IMG/VR virus record: IMGVR_UViG_3300042879_001418
Span: 1-23,376 of that record
Length of the DNA: 23,376 nt
Direction: 5' to 3' (one strand)
DNA from: a virus
The position numbers were made by a program, and so were the translations under genes. Below, one piece after another: positions 8,224-16,886 of the stretch. The notes under the pieces are model-generated. The model was not told the origin of the DNA. It did no database searches and was given only the letters and a program-made list of their open reading frames with translations. Numbering within the stretch: the first letter of the stretch is position 1; each line of letters begins with the position of its first letter.

Positions 8224-8567
8224 TGCCAACCCGCTTCGAGCAACATCTACGCAGGACTGTCGTACCAAATCTCGTGCGGCAGTTTGGCGAGTCAGCGGAA
8301 TACTTTCCTTGCAATGGAGAGTCTCGAACCATCGAAGTTTTGGTGATTCGAGATCCGTTGTCAATTGCTTCCGAAGTGGGTGAAGTGCTGGTAAATGCTC
8401 TTGTCGTTCGTGTCAAAAACGCAAGCGATGGGATTACGGCAGATGAGTTAGACACCGGCGGCGACAAGCTGCTAATTGCGTTACGAAGTGGTGGTGATAC
8501 TTCACTTCGTTCCATTGTTCAACTGTTATCGGACGCTAATGGTTTTCTACGTTTGCTGGTGCAATAA
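8223..8567 (+). CDS. Head-tail joining protein (gpFII position)
   Basis: A 114-residue protein directly after the capsid gene, in the position of lambda FII. It contains an alternating beta pattern (RTIEVLVIRDPL, VLVNALVVRVKNASDGI) and a conserved-looking DELDTGGDKLLIAL stretch, as seen in head-tail joining or neck proteins that cap the filled head. TAATG coupling to the capsid gene. The functional call rests on order, size and the beta pattern. Confidence 0.6.
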   Translation: MPTRFEQHLRRTVVPNLVRQFGESAEYFPCNGESRTIEVLVIRDPLSIASEVGEVLVNALVVRVKNASDGITADELDTGGDKLLIALRSGGDTSLRSIVQLLSDANGFLRLLVQ

Positions 8568-9065
8568 ATGGCTTACACAGTCATCGAATCCATAGCTAGA
8601 GAGATCGTCAGCAGGCTTGAGCAAATCAAGATTGCAAACGGCTATGCATTCAATGTGACAAGTGTTATACGGCCAAATCGAAACGCAACTTGGACACCGG
8701 AAGATAGGTTAATACTTGTCAAGCAAGGCGATTCTACAAAGAACGAAGCGTTAAGCTGTCCAGGTAATCCACCAGCAATGGCATTCGACACCACTTTCGA
8801 ATTGTGCGGTTTCGTTCGCACTAGCGACTTTTGCAGCAAAGAGTACGAGTCTATCGAAAACGATCGTGGTGCTCAGATTATCAAAGCGATCACGACTGAA
8901 GCCACCGACCCCAGCATGTGGTACACGTTCGCAAGTAACGCAATCATCTCTGACATTATAGAGGTCCGTTCGTTTGAAGAATCGGAAAGCCATAACGGCG
9001 TGATTGTGTCTCTGTCTGTCACTCACAGGCAGGACGAGAACAACCCTTACAACGTGAGGGCGTGA
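8568..9065 (+). CDS. Putative tail terminator / tail completion protein
   Basis: A 165-residue protein that starts directly after the preceding stop (TAA ATG). It has an N-terminal helix (VIESIAREIVSRLEQIK), then beta strands (MAFDTTFELCGFVRTSD) and a closing strand (GVIVSLSVTHRQDENNPYNV). This layout resembles gpU/tail-terminator-like proteins, which hexamerise at the head-proximal end of the tail tube. In lambda the order is Z-U-V; here the U-like gene precedes the Z-like gene. No catalytic motif is expected. Confidence is moderate because these proteins diverge strongly. Confidence 0.5.
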   Translation: MAYTVIESIAREIVSRLEQIKIANGYAFNVTSVIRPNRNATWTPEDRLILVKQGDSTKNEALSCPGNPPAMAFDTTFELCGFVRTSDFCSKEYESIENDRGAQIIKAITTEATDPSMWYTFASNAIISDIIEVRSFEESESHNGVIVSLSVTHRQDENNPYNVRA

Positions 9066-9066
9066 G

Positions 9067-9639
9067 ATGAAAATTAACATCGATTCGCAATCGCTAGCCG
9101 CAGTCAGAAAGACGATTGAAAGCCTCGGTGCAAACATCAAGCGTGAGTTAAACGTTGCCGTCAACAAGACGGCAAGTCAAGTCAAAATCAAAGCAGCACG
9201 CAAGTTGAAAAGCGTTATTCCTGTGCCTGTGAAAGTACTAAAGAAAGCAATTGCAGTAAGCAAAAAATCTGACGTTGCGAATCTGACTTCCGAGATCCTG
9301 ATGATTCAAGGATATCCGATTCCTTTGCGATACTTCGGAGCCAAGCAAACAAAAAAAGGCGTGACTCACAAGCGGGCTGGTGCTGAGAAAAGCCGTGGCG
9401 TTTTACCCAATGCGTTCATCGTTAATAGGTATCGCGGCAACGTTTACGAACGATCAAGCAAGCCACGCGGACCACTGACACAACAAAAAGGTCCAGCACC
9501 AAGCAATTACTACCAATCTGCCGGTGTCACAGACCTAGCTCTAGATACAGCTCGCGACCAACTGCCCAAGCAGATTAACGAGCGAATCAGATTTTTAACC
9601 TTAAAAGCTAAAGGCCAATTGAAAGGCAAACAGAAATGA
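9067..9639 (+). CDS. Minor tail protein Z family
   Basis: A basic 190-residue protein matching the pattern of prophage minor tail protein Z. It has an N-terminal helix pair with many Lys (KRELNVAVNKTASQVKIKAARKL), then the block IQGYPIPLRYFGAKQTKKGV, a basic region and the late signature NAFIVNRYRGNVYERSSK. Lambda gpZ joins tail and head. GAGGG about seven bases upstream supports ATG 9067. The stop overlaps the tail tube start (ATGA). Confidence 0.75.
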   Translation: MKINIDSQSLAAVRKTIESLGANIKRELNVAVNKTASQVKIKAARKLKSVIPVPVKVLKKAIAVSKKSDVANLTSEILMIQGYPIPLRYFGAKQTKKGVTHKRAGAEKSRGVLPNAFIVNRYRGNVYERSSKPRGPLTQQKGPAPSNYYQSAGVTDLALDTARDQLPKQINERIRFLTLKAKGQLKGKQK

Positions 9640-10568
9640 CATTACTGAAACGCAAACGAGTATTGGCCGCAAAGATTGAAGCAACACCAGGCACTGCAGA
9701 AACGCTTGCCGGTGCCGATGCTTCCTTTAACGTATACAACCTTATGGCACAACAAGAAATCGAACTTGAGACTCGCGAAGCCCAAGGCGGTTTCGGAATG
9801 TTAAATTCGGTCGTAGGTGGCTACAAAGGACGAATCACATTCTCTTGCGACTTCTCTTGGGACGGTACAGCAACCGAGCCATCGTGGGCCGATACGTTCC
9901 TTCCTGCATGCGGTTGGGTGAAATCCGGTCAAGTATTCACGCCACGCACGGAAGACGTTGGAGCAAACGTCAAGACACTGACGATCGCGATTTACCAAGA
10001 CGGTGCACGCAAGATTCTAGCCGGTGCTGTTGGCAACTTCCAGGTGCTTTCACCGACTGGACGGACAGCCGTTTGCAATTTTGACTTCCAAGGAATATGG
10101 CAGGATCCAACAGCGCTATCAATTTTGGCACCTACCTATCCAACAGCAAAGGGATTGCGATACGCATCGTCAACAACGACATGGGCAAGTAACGCAATGT
10201 GTCTTGAAAACCTGACTCTAGATTCCGGGAACACAATCGTGATGAAAGAATGTGCGTCAACCGTGTCTGGTTACGATCACGGACTGATCACGAATCGAGT
10301 CGTTACAGTCGCAGGAAATCCAGAGGCATCCATTGCTAGGCTGGATCGATATACAGGATTCACGGCCATGAGCGAAGACGTTCTCACATGGAGCCTCGAC
10401 GGTCCAACAAACGCAGTCGCAGTCTTCAACGCACCGAAAGCCCAGATCATCGACATCCAGGAAGGTGATCGAAACATGCTCGTCACTGACGAAATCACAT
10501 GGCAATGCAACCGAAACGGAAGCAACATTGACCAAGAAATTTCTCTTACGTTTACTGCAGCTACCTAA
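9636..10568 (+). CDS. Major tail tube protein
   Basis: A 310-residue protein in the gpV position. It opens with KRKRVLAAKIEATPGTAE, the common start of phage tail tube proteins. It is then beta-rich with many Thr/Gly/Asn, fitting the tube beta-barrel plus an inserted Ig-like or extra domain (it is longer than the ~246 residues of gpV). The C-terminal strands NMLVTDEITWQCNRNGSN and QEISLTFTAAT match the ending of tube proteins. TAATG coupling to the chaperone gene follows. Confidence 0.82.
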   Translation: MTLLKRKRVLAAKIEATPGTAETLAGADASFNVYNLMAQQEIELETREAQGGFGMLNSVVGGYKGRITFSCDFSWDGTATEPSWADTFLPACGWVKSGQVFTPRTEDVGANVKTLTIAIYQDGARKILAGAVGNFQVLSPTGRTAVCNFDFQGIWQDPTALSILAPTYPTAKGLRYASSTTTWASNAMCLENLTLDSGNTIVMKECASTVSGYDHGLITNRVVTVAGNPEASIARLDRYTGFTAMSEDVLTWSLDGPTNAVAVFNAPKAQIIDIQEGDRNMLVTDEITWQCNRNGSNIDQEISLTFTAAT

Positions 10569-10927
10569 TGCCAGTTTTCCTAGAACCGGATCAGTCTTTT
10601 CCGATCGTACTCGATTGCGACAAAGACAAACCCAAGGAGTCGCAACCGACATTCCTCGTCAAATCGCAATCCATGCGAGGACAGCGAGAAGTGTTACGCG
10701 TGCTCGATGCAGCAACAGACGCAGCCAACGAATCGCTGACTGTAAACGAAATGTTCGAAATGACGATCACCATGCTTTGTAAAGTCATGGTCGGTTGGAG
10801 AAATATGGGAAACCATCAGTTTAGCCGCGAAGCAATCGAAGACATCCTAAGCTTTAACGAAGCGCGAGAACTACTTCGCAAGGTTGCGTACAACCAAGCA
10901 GTTCAGCACGAAGAAAAAAAAAGCTAA
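10568..10927 (+). CDS. Tail assembly chaperone (gpG-like)
   Basis: A 119-residue protein between tail tube and tape measure, the invariable place of the G/GT chaperones. It starts with a beta-rich part (PVFLEPDQSFPIVLDCD, PTFLVKSQSM) and ends with helices (NEMFEMTITMLCKVMVGWRNM, REAIEDILSFNEARELLRK). The last codons are GAA GAA AAA AAA AGC TAA, forming a slippery A_AAA_AAA site three codons from the stop. A fraction of ribosomes should shift -1 into the following frame. The chaperone is expected to coat the tape measure during tail assembly. Confidence 0.8.
   Translation: MPVFLEPDQSFPIVLDCDKDKPKESQPTFLVKSQSMRGQREVLRVLDAATDAANESLTVNEMFEMTITMLCKVMVGWRNMGNHQFSREAIEDILSFNEARELLRKVAYNQAVQHEEKKS
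10915..10921 (+). promoter_or_regulatory. Slippery site for -1 programmed frameshift (G to GT)
   Basis: The heptamer A_AAA_AAA is in the zero frame of the chaperone gene, followed by AGC and a stop. Shifting by -1 continues through AAG CTA AGA CTA GCG GCA into the downstream frame without a stop. A single alternating product pair in exactly this gene position is the rule in long-tailed phages. Confidence 0.8.
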
Positions 10928-11265
10928 GACTAGCGGCAATGATTCGACAGGGCTTGCTCTGTCGCAACTGCACTATCAAGACATGCAAGGATAAAGGTAC
11001 TGAGAGTGAACCAATTACAGTCGAGTGCCCAACTTGCAACGGCAACGGATGCGACCAGTGTAGCGATGGCTCTCTCGATGTCGTTGGCTGTCCTAATGTG
11101 CAATGTGGAGATGTGGCCTACGTTGCTCGGCTTGCTGACTTGTTCGAAAAAGGCATGCCACCTATTGCTGGTGGTGCTCTTGACCAGTCGGCTTGGTTCC
11201 TCGATGCCGTCTCTTTCCTCCGATCCGATGAAGCAAATCTAAGGGCAAAATCTGATGGCGAGTGA
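10921..11265 (+). CDS. Frameshifted T extension of chaperone, Cys-rich
   Basis: This frame is open from the slippery site to 11265 and is probably translated only as a G-T fusion (about 232 residues in total). An ATG at 10939 exists but has no ribosome site. The extension has Cys clusters CRNCTIKTC, CPTCNGNGCDQC (a DnaJ-like CxxCxGxG pattern) and GCPNVQC, suggesting zinc binding, then a helical end (YVARLADLFEKGMPP, SAWFLDAVSFLRSDE). In lambda the T part recruits the tape measure; a zinc-ribbon-like T domain would serve that here. It overlaps the tape measure start by 11 bases. Confidence 0.75.
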   Translation, partial: KLRLAAMIRQGLLCRNCTIKTCKDKGTESEPITVECPTCNGNGCDQCSDGSLDVVGCPNVQCGDVAYVARLADLFEKGMPPIAGGALDQSAWFLDAVSFLRSDEANLRAKSDGE

Positions 11266-12634
11266 AAGCGTAAAGATCCTGATTGAAGCCGAGGACTTAG
11301 CGTCTGCCAAAATCGCTCAGGCGTCGCAGAAGATCGAACAGAACGTCAAGAATATTAAAAGCGTTGGCGACAAAGCTAAGAAGTCTACGGAGTTTCTTGG
11401 CTCTATCGCGGGCTTACTTGGTGGCTCTGAGATAGCTGGATTCGCAAGCCAATTCGCAGGACTAACAGAAAAGGTTAGTCAGTTTTCCGAAGTGTCAAAA
11501 GCTGGTGGTGCCGGTGCTCTTGCGTTCAAGGCTGGTCTAGTCGCTGCTGCTGGTGCTATTGCTTTTTCTATCGGTAACGCAATCGGGAACGCAATCTTCC
11601 AAGTGGAGAAGTGGAACAAGGAGATTGAGAAAGCTACCGAGCGAGCCAACGAACTCAAACAGTCGATCGCTTCTGTAAATCAACTTCGTTTCGACGACAA
11701 GACGGTAGATATTGAACTGATTAGAGATCCAGAAGAAAAGAAAGCAGCATACCAGGATTTGCTTGCTGAGTTAAAAACAAACTTAGTCGGCGTTGAACAA
11801 CAAGCAAAGCAAAGCGAAAAAGCAGCCAAGGAATGGGGAGAAGCTTGGCAAATAACTGGAGACAGAAAAGGCTTCGCGAAGATGGCCGAAGAAGAGGCCA
11901 AGAACGATCGCGAACGACTGAAAGCACTTCAAGAGCAAGCGAAGGAAGTAGAGCGCATTCTTGGCATTGAAACCGAAAGAGCAGCAAAGCAAAAAGAAAA
12001 CAAGTCAAAAGATTTTATAGATTCGTTACGAGAACAGCTTGCACTTGAAAAAGCAATCGGAGACCAGCGGTTTGAACTCGAAGCACAGAAGACAGCAGTT
12101 GGTGCAGACGTTGGTGTCGCTGCCGATTTACTAAAGCAGATCGAGGCACAAAAGCAACTCGTCGAAGCCGACAAGAAAGCCGCACAAGAAAAAGAACAAA
12201 AGATTAAAGAGGAAGAGTCGAGCCGCAAACGAATCATTGATCTCATCGCTAACGAGAACACAAAGAATCAAGAGCGCTTAGTACTACTCAATAAAGGCAC
12301 CGAAGCAGCAAAAGTATTCAGCCTCGTTCAGCAAGGTGTAGCGCAAACCGAAGCGGAACGACTTGCCTCGGAATCCGAACGAATCAGCCGGCTAGAAAAA
12401 GACAAACAGAACCGAGAGGAAGTCAACAAAACTCTGATGCAACCGCAAGAGGCTTTCCAGTCTCGATTCTTAACTCGTGGTCCAATGGCAAATCCAAATG
12501 AACGACTGGAAAAGGAAGCCGAGAAGCAAACGCGACTTCAGGAAGAACAAAGGAAACTATTAGAGGCTTTGCGTGAAAACACCAAACCACGACCAGTCAA
12601 CGTCAAAGATGTGCGATTGGAGGTGAAGGGTTAA
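11255..12634 (+). CDS. Tape measure protein (short)
   Basis: A 459-residue, strongly helical protein after the G/GT chaperones. N-terminal helices (VKILIEAEDLASAKIAQASQKIEQNV) are typical of phage tape measures. A hydrophobic, Gly/Ala-rich stretch (about residues 85-112: GGAGALAFKAGLVAAAGAIAF, then SIGNAIGNAIF) could insert in the membrane during ejection. From about residue 125 to 400 it is coiled coil dominated by Lys/Glu/Gln/Ala. At the usual ~0.15 nm per residue it would set a tail of about 70 nm, clearly shorter than lambda's. No lytic transglycosylase or peptidase motif is visible. Confidence 0.82.
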   Translation: MASESVKILIEAEDLASAKIAQASQKIEQNVKNIKSVGDKAKKSTEFLGSIAGLLGGSEIAGFASQFAGLTEKVSQFSEVSKAGGAGALAFKAGLVAAAGAIAFSIGNAIGNAIFQVEKWNKEIEKATERANELKQSIASVNQLRFDDKTVDIELIRDPEEKKAAYQDLLAELKTNLVGVEQQAKQSEKAAKEWGEAWQITGDRKGFAKMAEEEAKNDRERLKALQEQAKEVERILGIETERAAKQKENKSKDFIDSLREQLALEKAIGDQRFELEAQKTAVGADVGVAADLLKQIEAQKQLVEADKKAAQEKEQKIKEEESSRKRIIDLIANENTKNQERLVLLNKGTEAAKVFSLVQQGVAQTEAERLASESERISRLEKDKQNREEVNKTLMQPQEAFQSRFLTRGPMANPNERLEKEAEKQTRLQEEQRKLLEALRENTKPRPVNVKDVRLEVKG

Positions 12635-13537
12635 ATGCCAACAGTCAATCCAGCTATCAAGATGTGGAGTAACCAGTCGTCGAACGCGACGACATCCGAG
12701 AACTTTCGTAAACTAGAAGTCACGTTCTCCGAAACGTACCAAATCACAACGTCAGCAGACGCTGGTGAGCTCGATGTCTACACGCAGGCCGGATTGCCTG
12801 GAGTGGCTCAACCCTATCCAGGCTTCCCATTCGTTGTCGCAGAGGGTGCGCAACTCCAGCGAGTGTCTCCGATATTCTGGCTAGCCACAATTGAATACCG
12901 TGGAGAGATCGGTGGCATCGCACAAACGAGCGGAGGCAGCGAGCCATCGAATCCTACGTCTCCACTATACGCACCTCCACGCATCACATGGGACGACGTA
13001 GAAACCTCAGAAGACATCGACGTAGACTTTGACGGAGATCCGATCACCAACACCGCAGGGCAACCCGTAAAAGGTGTCAAAGCTTTGTTCTCCGATCAGT
13101 TGCTGACGGTAACGCGTAACTTCTTAGTATTCAACACCTACACGCAAGCCGTTTACAGGAGATCGGTAAACTCCGACACGTTCCTAGGCTGGCCACCAGG
13201 CACTTGCAAACTGATGAAACTGTCCGCACAGAACGTTATAACGCAATCCGCAGGTGGCAACGAGCCATCCTTTGGCTACTGGACCGTTACGGGTGTGTTT
13301 CAATTTCGTTTTCCGTACAACACGACACCAGACAAGGCTTGGTATGCGAGATATGTCAGCACTGGATTAAAGCAAAAAGACTCACTAGGTCGTCTGGTTG
13401 ATGTCGTAGACGACAACAAACTTATTGTAACGACACCGTTTTACCTAGATGCAAACGGCAGAAAAACCACAACACCGTATTGGATCGAGACGAAACTTTA
13501 CGGTTCACTACCTTACAACGCATTGGGACTAATCTAA
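12635..13537 (+). CDS. Unknown tail structural protein
   Basis: Family not recognised. 300 residues, beta-rich with aromatics and many Thr/Asn/Gly. It starts directly after the tape measure stop (TAA ATG), the place of distal tail or tail-tip proteins. It has an acidic segment (WDDVETSEDIDVDFDGD), and the second half (FLVFNTYTQAVYRRS, FRFPYNTTPDKAWYARYVS, TPYWIETKLYGSLPYNALG) reads like a hub beta-sandwich. Probable role in the tail tip, by position only. TAATG coupling to the next gene. Confidence 0.65.
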   Translation: MPTVNPAIKMWSNQSSNATTSENFRKLEVTFSETYQITTSADAGELDVYTQAGLPGVAQPYPGFPFVVAEGAQLQRVSPIFWLATIEYRGEIGGIAQTSGGSEPSNPTSPLYAPPRITWDDVETSEDIDVDFDGDPITNTAGQPVKGVKALFSDQLLTVTRNFLVFNTYTQAVYRRSVNSDTFLGWPPGTCKLMKLSAQNVITQSAGGNEPSFGYWTVTGVFQFRFPYNTTPDKAWYARYVSTGLKQKDSLGRLVDVVDDNKLIVTTPFYLDANGRKTTTPYWIETKLYGSLPYNALGLI

Positions 13538-13950
13538 TGGCAAATTTAAGTCAAACCCCCGCGAACGTCGCAATGGCAGGGCCAGGACGGGTCAGAGTCG
13601 TACAGGTCGGTGAAGCAGTCACGCAGGGGCAACCAGGCTACCTACTAACCTCGGATTCTAAGTATTACCAAGCGGACGCAAACGCGTCAGCGACGACAGC
13701 TAGAGCTGTTGGTATCTTCCTGACTGCAGCAGCGACAAACGGGTACGCAGTATTTGCGGAAGGTGCAGGGCTTACGATTAATCTTGGTGCAACTTTGGTT
13801 GTCGGAGAAACCTATTGCGTCAGCGCTACGAAGGGAGCTATTGCACCTATTGCCGACCTGACTACAGGTGATTTTCCGTGCATTATAGGAACGGCGGCAA
13901 CAACATCTTCGTTAGTGACTGTGTTCAGCTTCGCGGGTGTAGCTAAATAA
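13537..13950 (+). CDS. Small structural protein, decoration-like
   Basis: 137 residues from ATG 13537, which overlaps the preceding stop (TAATG); the frame is open from 13480 but the coupled start fits this genome. It is Ala/Thr/Gly-rich and beta-stranded (GPGRVRVVQVGEAVTQGQ, GYLLTSDSKYYQADANAS, RAVGIFLTAAATNGYAVF), similar in pattern to DUF2190-like decoration proteins and to the decoration protein earlier in the window. It could decorate the tail or capsid surface. The exact family is not assigned. Confidence 0.6.
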   Translation: MANLSQTPANVAMAGPGRVRVVQVGEAVTQGQPGYLLTSDSKYYQADANASATTARAVGIFLTAAATNGYAVFAEGAGLTINLGATLVVGETYCVSATKGAIAPIADLTTGDFPCIIGTAATTSSLVTVFSFAGVAK

Positions 13951-13952
13951 TC

Positions 13953-14633
13953 ATGTCTGAGACTTACAGCGTTCTAAAGCCAGCGTTTGCAGACAAGCTA
14001 CTAGAGCTCGTCCGTTGGTGGGAGCGCTTGCCAGATTCACAATCGACTGACACGATAACGATCCAAAAGCCGATCTTTTTCCGCAACGATTCAGGAGTCA
14101 CGATACCACCGTATGGAGCCGTGCAGCTTAGCGGAACAATCGAATCCGGAGTACTTAACTACTCGACGGTCGAGCAAGCCTACGACTACGCGGCAACACA
14201 GTCAATTGTCGTTTTTAATAACGCTTTCGAAGTACTCGACGGAGACTACGGTTCAGGACAAGTTGGGCCAGTATTCACGGCAATTCATGACGCAGCGATT
14301 ACCTACAACGTCGGAGATCGCATGGGTTGGAAGTCTTCAGCGTTCACACTTGGGCTCGGTGCTCCGTTAGTATTTCTTGGTCTCGATGACGTTGCTACCA
14401 ACGCATGCAAGGTGGCTTGGGATCATTCCTGCATCATGGGGCAATCGATTCTACCTATCGCTGACGGTGCATCTGGTGTGGTTCGTCGCAGGAAACTCGG
14501 TTCAGGTGGTTTTACCACAGACACGACTCGCAGCTATCCAGCACGAAACGATACAGGTACGTCAATCGCTGCAGACAGCCGAATTCTCATGTTTCCATGC
14601 GACGGGATTTTCTCCATTGTGCAGGTGTGCTAG
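13953..14633 (+). CDS. Unknown structural protein
   Basis: 226 residues, not recognised. It opens with a helical segment (YSVLKPAFADKLLELVRWWERLP), followed by a beta-rich part with repeated Gly turns (IFFRNDSGVTIPPYGAVQL, VFTAIHDAAITYNVGDRMGW). The pattern 'helical base plus beta head' and its position among tail genes suggest a tail-tip or fibre accessory protein. It ends directly before the next ATG (TAG ATG). Confidence 0.6.
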   Translation: MSETYSVLKPAFADKLLELVRWWERLPDSQSTDTITIQKPIFFRNDSGVTIPPYGAVQLSGTIESGVLNYSTVEQAYDYAATQSIVVFNNAFEVLDGDYGSGQVGPVFTAIHDAAITYNVGDRMGWKSSAFTLGLGAPLVFLGLDDVATNACKVAWDHSCIMGQSILPIADGASGVVRRRKLGSGGFTTDTTRSYPARNDTGTSIAADSRILMFPCDGIFSIVQVC

Positions 14634-16808
14634 ATGGGAAAAATCGGTAAGTGTTGTTGCGGCGAGTGTCCGACTCTTGAAGAATTGCCAGATATTTCTA
14701 TTGCTGGCATGACTCCAACAGGTGATTGGGATAATTCAGTAGGTGGCAATATTTGCTGCTTTGAAAGAACCTACGAATACGACGAAGAACAAGAATGGGT
14801 ATTGGCACTAGAGGACATCACTGTTGATCGAAGGCTGAACGCAACGAGCGTTGTCGAGTGGCTAAAGTTCAAGCAAACTCCTTTGATGTACTATCGACTT
14901 TCAAGAGTCGATGGAGGAGACTTTGAAGAATGCCCGACAGAAGGAGACACACAACCAGATCCTATAGATTGCGGAACTTATGTTCGATGTGCTGTTACAA
15001 CAGATGAATGTATTAACGAATACCGCGAAAGAACCAAGTTTTGGAAAAAACAAAGAGATGTTATTGTTCGAATCACCAAGGGTAATGTGTCTTGCACTGC
15101 GACACCTGTCGAAAAATGGGTCGTGCAAGTCGAACAACGTTTTTGGTGGTCGCAAGTTAGCGCAATATGGGGTACGGCATTTGGTTATTTTTTCAGGTCA
15201 CGAAATACAGTTTTCGAAACATGCTTTAGCGGAACTATGCCGACAGGCTGGACGAATACCAGCAGCAGCAGTGGTTCGCTCAGTTGGTCGAACGATCTAG
15301 GACCAGAAGACGGGACGATCACGGAAGATTTTGTTGTAAAGACAAAGACATACACTACACTTCCCGATCTCGATACGTTTTCGAGTTCAGACGCAGATCC
15401 GACAGATTGTTGGGTTATTTGCTCGATTTTCGAACAGGATAAAGAAGATCGTTCGTGCATTCAGACGGAAGAAATTTATTCAATTGTAACCTGCACGACT
15501 AATGTAGTTGAAAACGTTCTTTTAGATGGTTTTACGTCGACTCCTTGCACTGGAGTAATATCAAATCCTAGTGCTCCGTTCCAAGTGCGTCCTGGAGTTT
15601 GCAGTCGTAACGTTTGCATTCAGTGCGGTGGAGGTTCTGACGATATTTGGGCAATCGACTCAGTAGTAGCAGGTCCGACAATCGACTGTGAGGATAGAGA
15701 GTATATCGGCTATCGTGTCACCTCGTCCTGCGATGTATGTTCGAATGTCGTAACATTAACGACACCGACAGCTAGTATCAATTACACTTGCGGTCCGGCT
15801 TGCAACGATGGCAGCACCGGAGATTGCGATACGATTCCGTTTGGATGGTATGAGCACTTCACAGAAGAAAGATGCAAATACAGTGGAGGCGCGGTAGCTT
15901 CACAACTCTCGTTTGATTTTGAATACATAAACGAGGAAAGACAGTCTGATGTGTGTCATGACTTTATTGACGTTATTTTAGTGTTTTTCCCAAGTAACGT
16001 CACCTTGGCCTACATTGGAAAAGCATCGTTGACTTTGAATAAATACGCACCCGCGATAGCAACACCGCAAACGCTCGTGCCTGCAACGAGATCCTTGACG
16101 CTTACCACTTTTGAGGTGTTGTTTGCAACACCGCTCGTGACAACACCCGACACGCTTAGCAACACACTGACGACGTTCGCACCGACGATCCTTAATCCTG
16201 AGTCAGTTACACCAGCGACTCTAACGCTAACGCTAGCGACGTTTGGACCGACAATCGTTAATCCTGTCGAGACAACACCGGTAACGGCAACCCTCGTCGT
16301 ATCGGCATTTACACCAACTGCTGCGACACCAGTCGTTGTCACACCGCCACCATTGGCTCTGATAATCGATACCGAAACAACCTGCGAGTTGATACTTACG
16401 ACGTATCCTCCAGATGTAATTGTTGATTCAGTGCCATGTGTTCCTACTGTCTCAATTGTGAAAAGCGTTACACCGAACCCAATTACCTTGGGCAACATTG
16501 CTTCATGGACAATTACAATTACGAATACGTCGAGCTGCGAAGTTCCATCTGGGATCGAAGTCAGCGACCAATTGCCGGATGAAACGGACATACTCTATGA
16601 AACAGGTTCTCAATATGGTGGAACTTCAAACGATTCTACGTCAGCACCGATACTAACTTGGGTCCTTCCAGCAATACCAGTAGGAGACTCTGTTGTACTA
16701 GGTTATGACACAGACACACTTTCAACAGGCACATTTACCAACCTAGCAACAATCGATGCGGGAACTGGCATGGGACAATCAGACTCCGAAAGCCTAACCG
16801 TAAACTAA
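14634..16808 (+). CDS. Cys-rich tail fibre-like protein with repeats and DUF11-like domain
   Basis: 724 residues; a likely receptor-binding or fibre protein. Residues 1-450 form a Cys-rich region (KCCCGEC at the N-terminus, NICC, many spaced single Cys, CSRNVCIQC, SSCDVCSN, CGPAC); I count about 31 Cys in the whole protein. Residues 465-574 are five tandem repeats of exactly 22 residues (Thr/Pro/Leu/Val-rich, with TF.PTI and TP). From about 605 the sequence matches a DUF11-type beta-sandwich (KSVTPNPITLGNIASWTITI, GIEVSDQLPDET, then GTFTNLATIDAG). The domain mix is that of a surface-exposed adhesin. No signal peptide, as expected for a virion protein. Confidence 0.7.
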   Translation: MGKIGKCCCGECPTLEELPDISIAGMTPTGDWDNSVGGNICCFERTYEYDEEQEWVLALEDITVDRRLNATSVVEWLKFKQTPLMYYRLSRVDGGDFEECPTEGDTQPDPIDCGTYVRCAVTTDECINEYRERTKFWKKQRDVIVRITKGNVSCTATPVEKWVVQVEQRFWWSQVSAIWGTAFGYFFRSRNTVFETCFSGTMPTGWTNTSSSSGSLSWSNDLGPEDGTITEDFVVKTKTYTTLPDLDTFSSSDADPTDCWVICSIFEQDKEDRSCIQTEEIYSIVTCTTNVVENVLLDGFTSTPCTGVISNPSAPFQVRPGVCSRNVCIQCGGGSDDIWAIDSVVAGPTIDCEDREYIGYRVTSSCDVCSNVVTLTTPTASINYTCGPACNDGSTGDCDTIPFGWYEHFTEERCKYSGGAVASQLSFDFEYINEERQSDVCHDFIDVILVFFPSNVTLAYIGKASLTLNKYAPAIATPQTLVPATRSLTLTTFEVLFATPLVTTPDTLSNTLTTFAPTILNPESVTPATLTLTLATFGPTIVNPVETTPVTATLVVSAFTPTAATPVVVTPPPLALIIDTETTCELILTTYPPDVIVDSVPCVPTVSIVKSVTPNPITLGNIASWTITITNTSSCEVPSGIEVSDQLPDETDILYETGSQYGGTSNDSTSAPILTWVLPAIPVGDSVVLGYDTDTLSTGTFTNLATIDAGTGMGQSDSESLTVN
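16026..16355 (+). repeat. Five 66-bp tandem coding repeats
   Basis: Encodes five consecutive 22-residue units starting Ser-Leu-Thr-Leu-Asn, Ser-Leu-Thr-Leu-Thr, Ser-Asn-Thr-Leu-Thr, Thr-Leu-Thr-Leu-Ala and Thr-Leu-Val-Val-Ser. The register is exact with no indels, while protein identity between units is only partial, so the array is old or under selection for length. It forms a stalk between the Cys-rich part and the DUF11-like end. Confidence 0.75.
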
Positions 16809-16886
16809 CACAACAGAAGTAACTTGGGACGATGCTGCCAGGTTATGGAATTGGAATCAGCATCAGCACACAACGGAGAGATAATC

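Noticed and set aside
16010-16360. Repeat array considered as a CRISPR or minisatellite
   Set aside because: The 66-bp units have no constant repeat and variable spacer; they encode in-frame 22-residue repeats.
16010-16591. 193-residue open frame on the minus strand, Val/Thr-rich
   Set aside because: It mirrors the tandem repeats and DUF11-like region of the plus-strand fibre gene; its repetitiveness comes from that gene and there is no ribosome site.
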